Part shown: positions 63,757 through 64,000 of the stretch, piece by piece
Layout: each line of letters starts with the position of its first letter
How positions within the stretch are numbered: position 1 is the stretch's first letter
From: Oreocharis arfaki
Taxonomy: Eukaryota; Chordata; Aves; Passeriformes; Paramythiidae
Length of the DNA stretch: 64,000 nucleotides
Assembly (NCBI GenBank): GCA_013398015.1
Contig: VZRR01009912.1
Location: forward strand, 248,001-312,000
Reading direction: 5' to 3'
Notes under the pieces: generated by a model
Told to the model about the DNA's origin: nothing
Seen by the model: only the letters and a program-made list of their open reading frames with translations
Databases searched by the model: none
Made by a program: the position numbers and the translations under genes

Positions 63757-64000
63757 GTAAAGTCCTGCTCCGTGGTGGGGCTGCAGGGACTCTTAAGGAT
63801 TCTGCACCTCAACCAATACGGCAAACAATTCAGGTTAAATGTTGGGGAAGTCGTTCTCCCTCGCACTGGAAACATGTTTGAGTGCTGTGACGCTTCCCTG
63901 AAGAGGTGTTCAAACCCCTGCTGTGCTGAGAGAGCAGACTAGGCAAACGTCTGGAGACGGGTTCATATCCTGTCTAAGGGTGGAAGGGGAAGGATCTCCT
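63757..64000 (+). other. FANCI: FANCI intron 18, incomplete
   Basis: Starts at donor GTAAAG and runs off the window. No acceptor leading to the expected next FANCI segment is seen. Confidence 0.8.

Noticed and set aside
63757..63942. Continuation of the FANCI exon 18 frame into the intron
   Set aside because: A GTAAAG donor follows LLSQ, and the sequence after it does not match the FANCI family.

Overview
This is vertebrate nuclear DNA, most likely from a bird. Coding sequence is split into short exons bounded by GT-AG introns. Two GC-rich, CpG-dense promoters stand out from an AT-richer background. The only interspersed repeats I recognise are CR1 LINE fragments of the sauropsid type, one of them ending in the CR1 hallmark 8-bp tail. 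Three genes can be assembled exon by exon, in the order and orientation ABHD2 (+), RLBP1 (-), FANCI (+). This is the conserved 15q26-type block of vertebrates, and the species cannot be fixed from the window alone. There is no sign of bacterial, phage, CRISPR or toxin-antitoxin content.

Layout. Positions 1-3.9 kb are upstream intergenic DNA with no recognised gene. A CpG island at about 3.95-4.9 kb, with four CCAAT boxes and a 34-base assembly gap, is the ABHD2 promoter and noncoding first exon. A 10.7-kb first intron follows. Nine coding exons (15216-37989) encode a 426-residue ABHD2 with the full Ser-Asp-His triad. A long 3' UTR probably runs to an AATAAA near 43.3 kb. About 2 kb of tail-to-tail intergenic DNA separates it from RLBP1.

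RLBP1 lies on the minus strand, with seven coding exons from 49493 down to 45597. It encodes a 316-residue CRALBP, preceded by a short noncoding exon at about 50.36 kb and a cluster of homeodomain-type motifs that fits a retinal promoter. RLBP1 and FANCI are head to head across about 2.2 kb, which holds E-box repeats, a CR1 fragment and a second CpG island. FANCI starts at 52672. Eighteen coding exons, 632 codons, are present before the window ends, so the gene is cut off in the middle. They include the lysine (residue 525) equivalent to the FANCI monoubiquitination site and the SQ/TQ cluster after it.

The three genes do not form a pathway. ABHD2 is a membrane serine hydrolase of acylglycerols, CRALBP carries 11-cis-retinoids in the visual cycle, and FANCI is half of the ID2 clamp in interstrand-crosslink repair. 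They are neighbours by conserved synteny. All exon junctions were checked by reading-frame arithmetic: each intron keeps frame and the lengths come out within one or two residues of the mammalian proteins. Noncoding exon limits, transcription starts and 3' ends are inferred. I did not find a credible undescribed system. The most interesting leftovers are small: a perfect 13-bp inverted repeat in the last ABHD2 intron, a perfect tRNA T-arm/B-box motif in the FANCI island, a 15-bp duplicated E-box unit, and the homeodomain cluster upstream of RLBP1.
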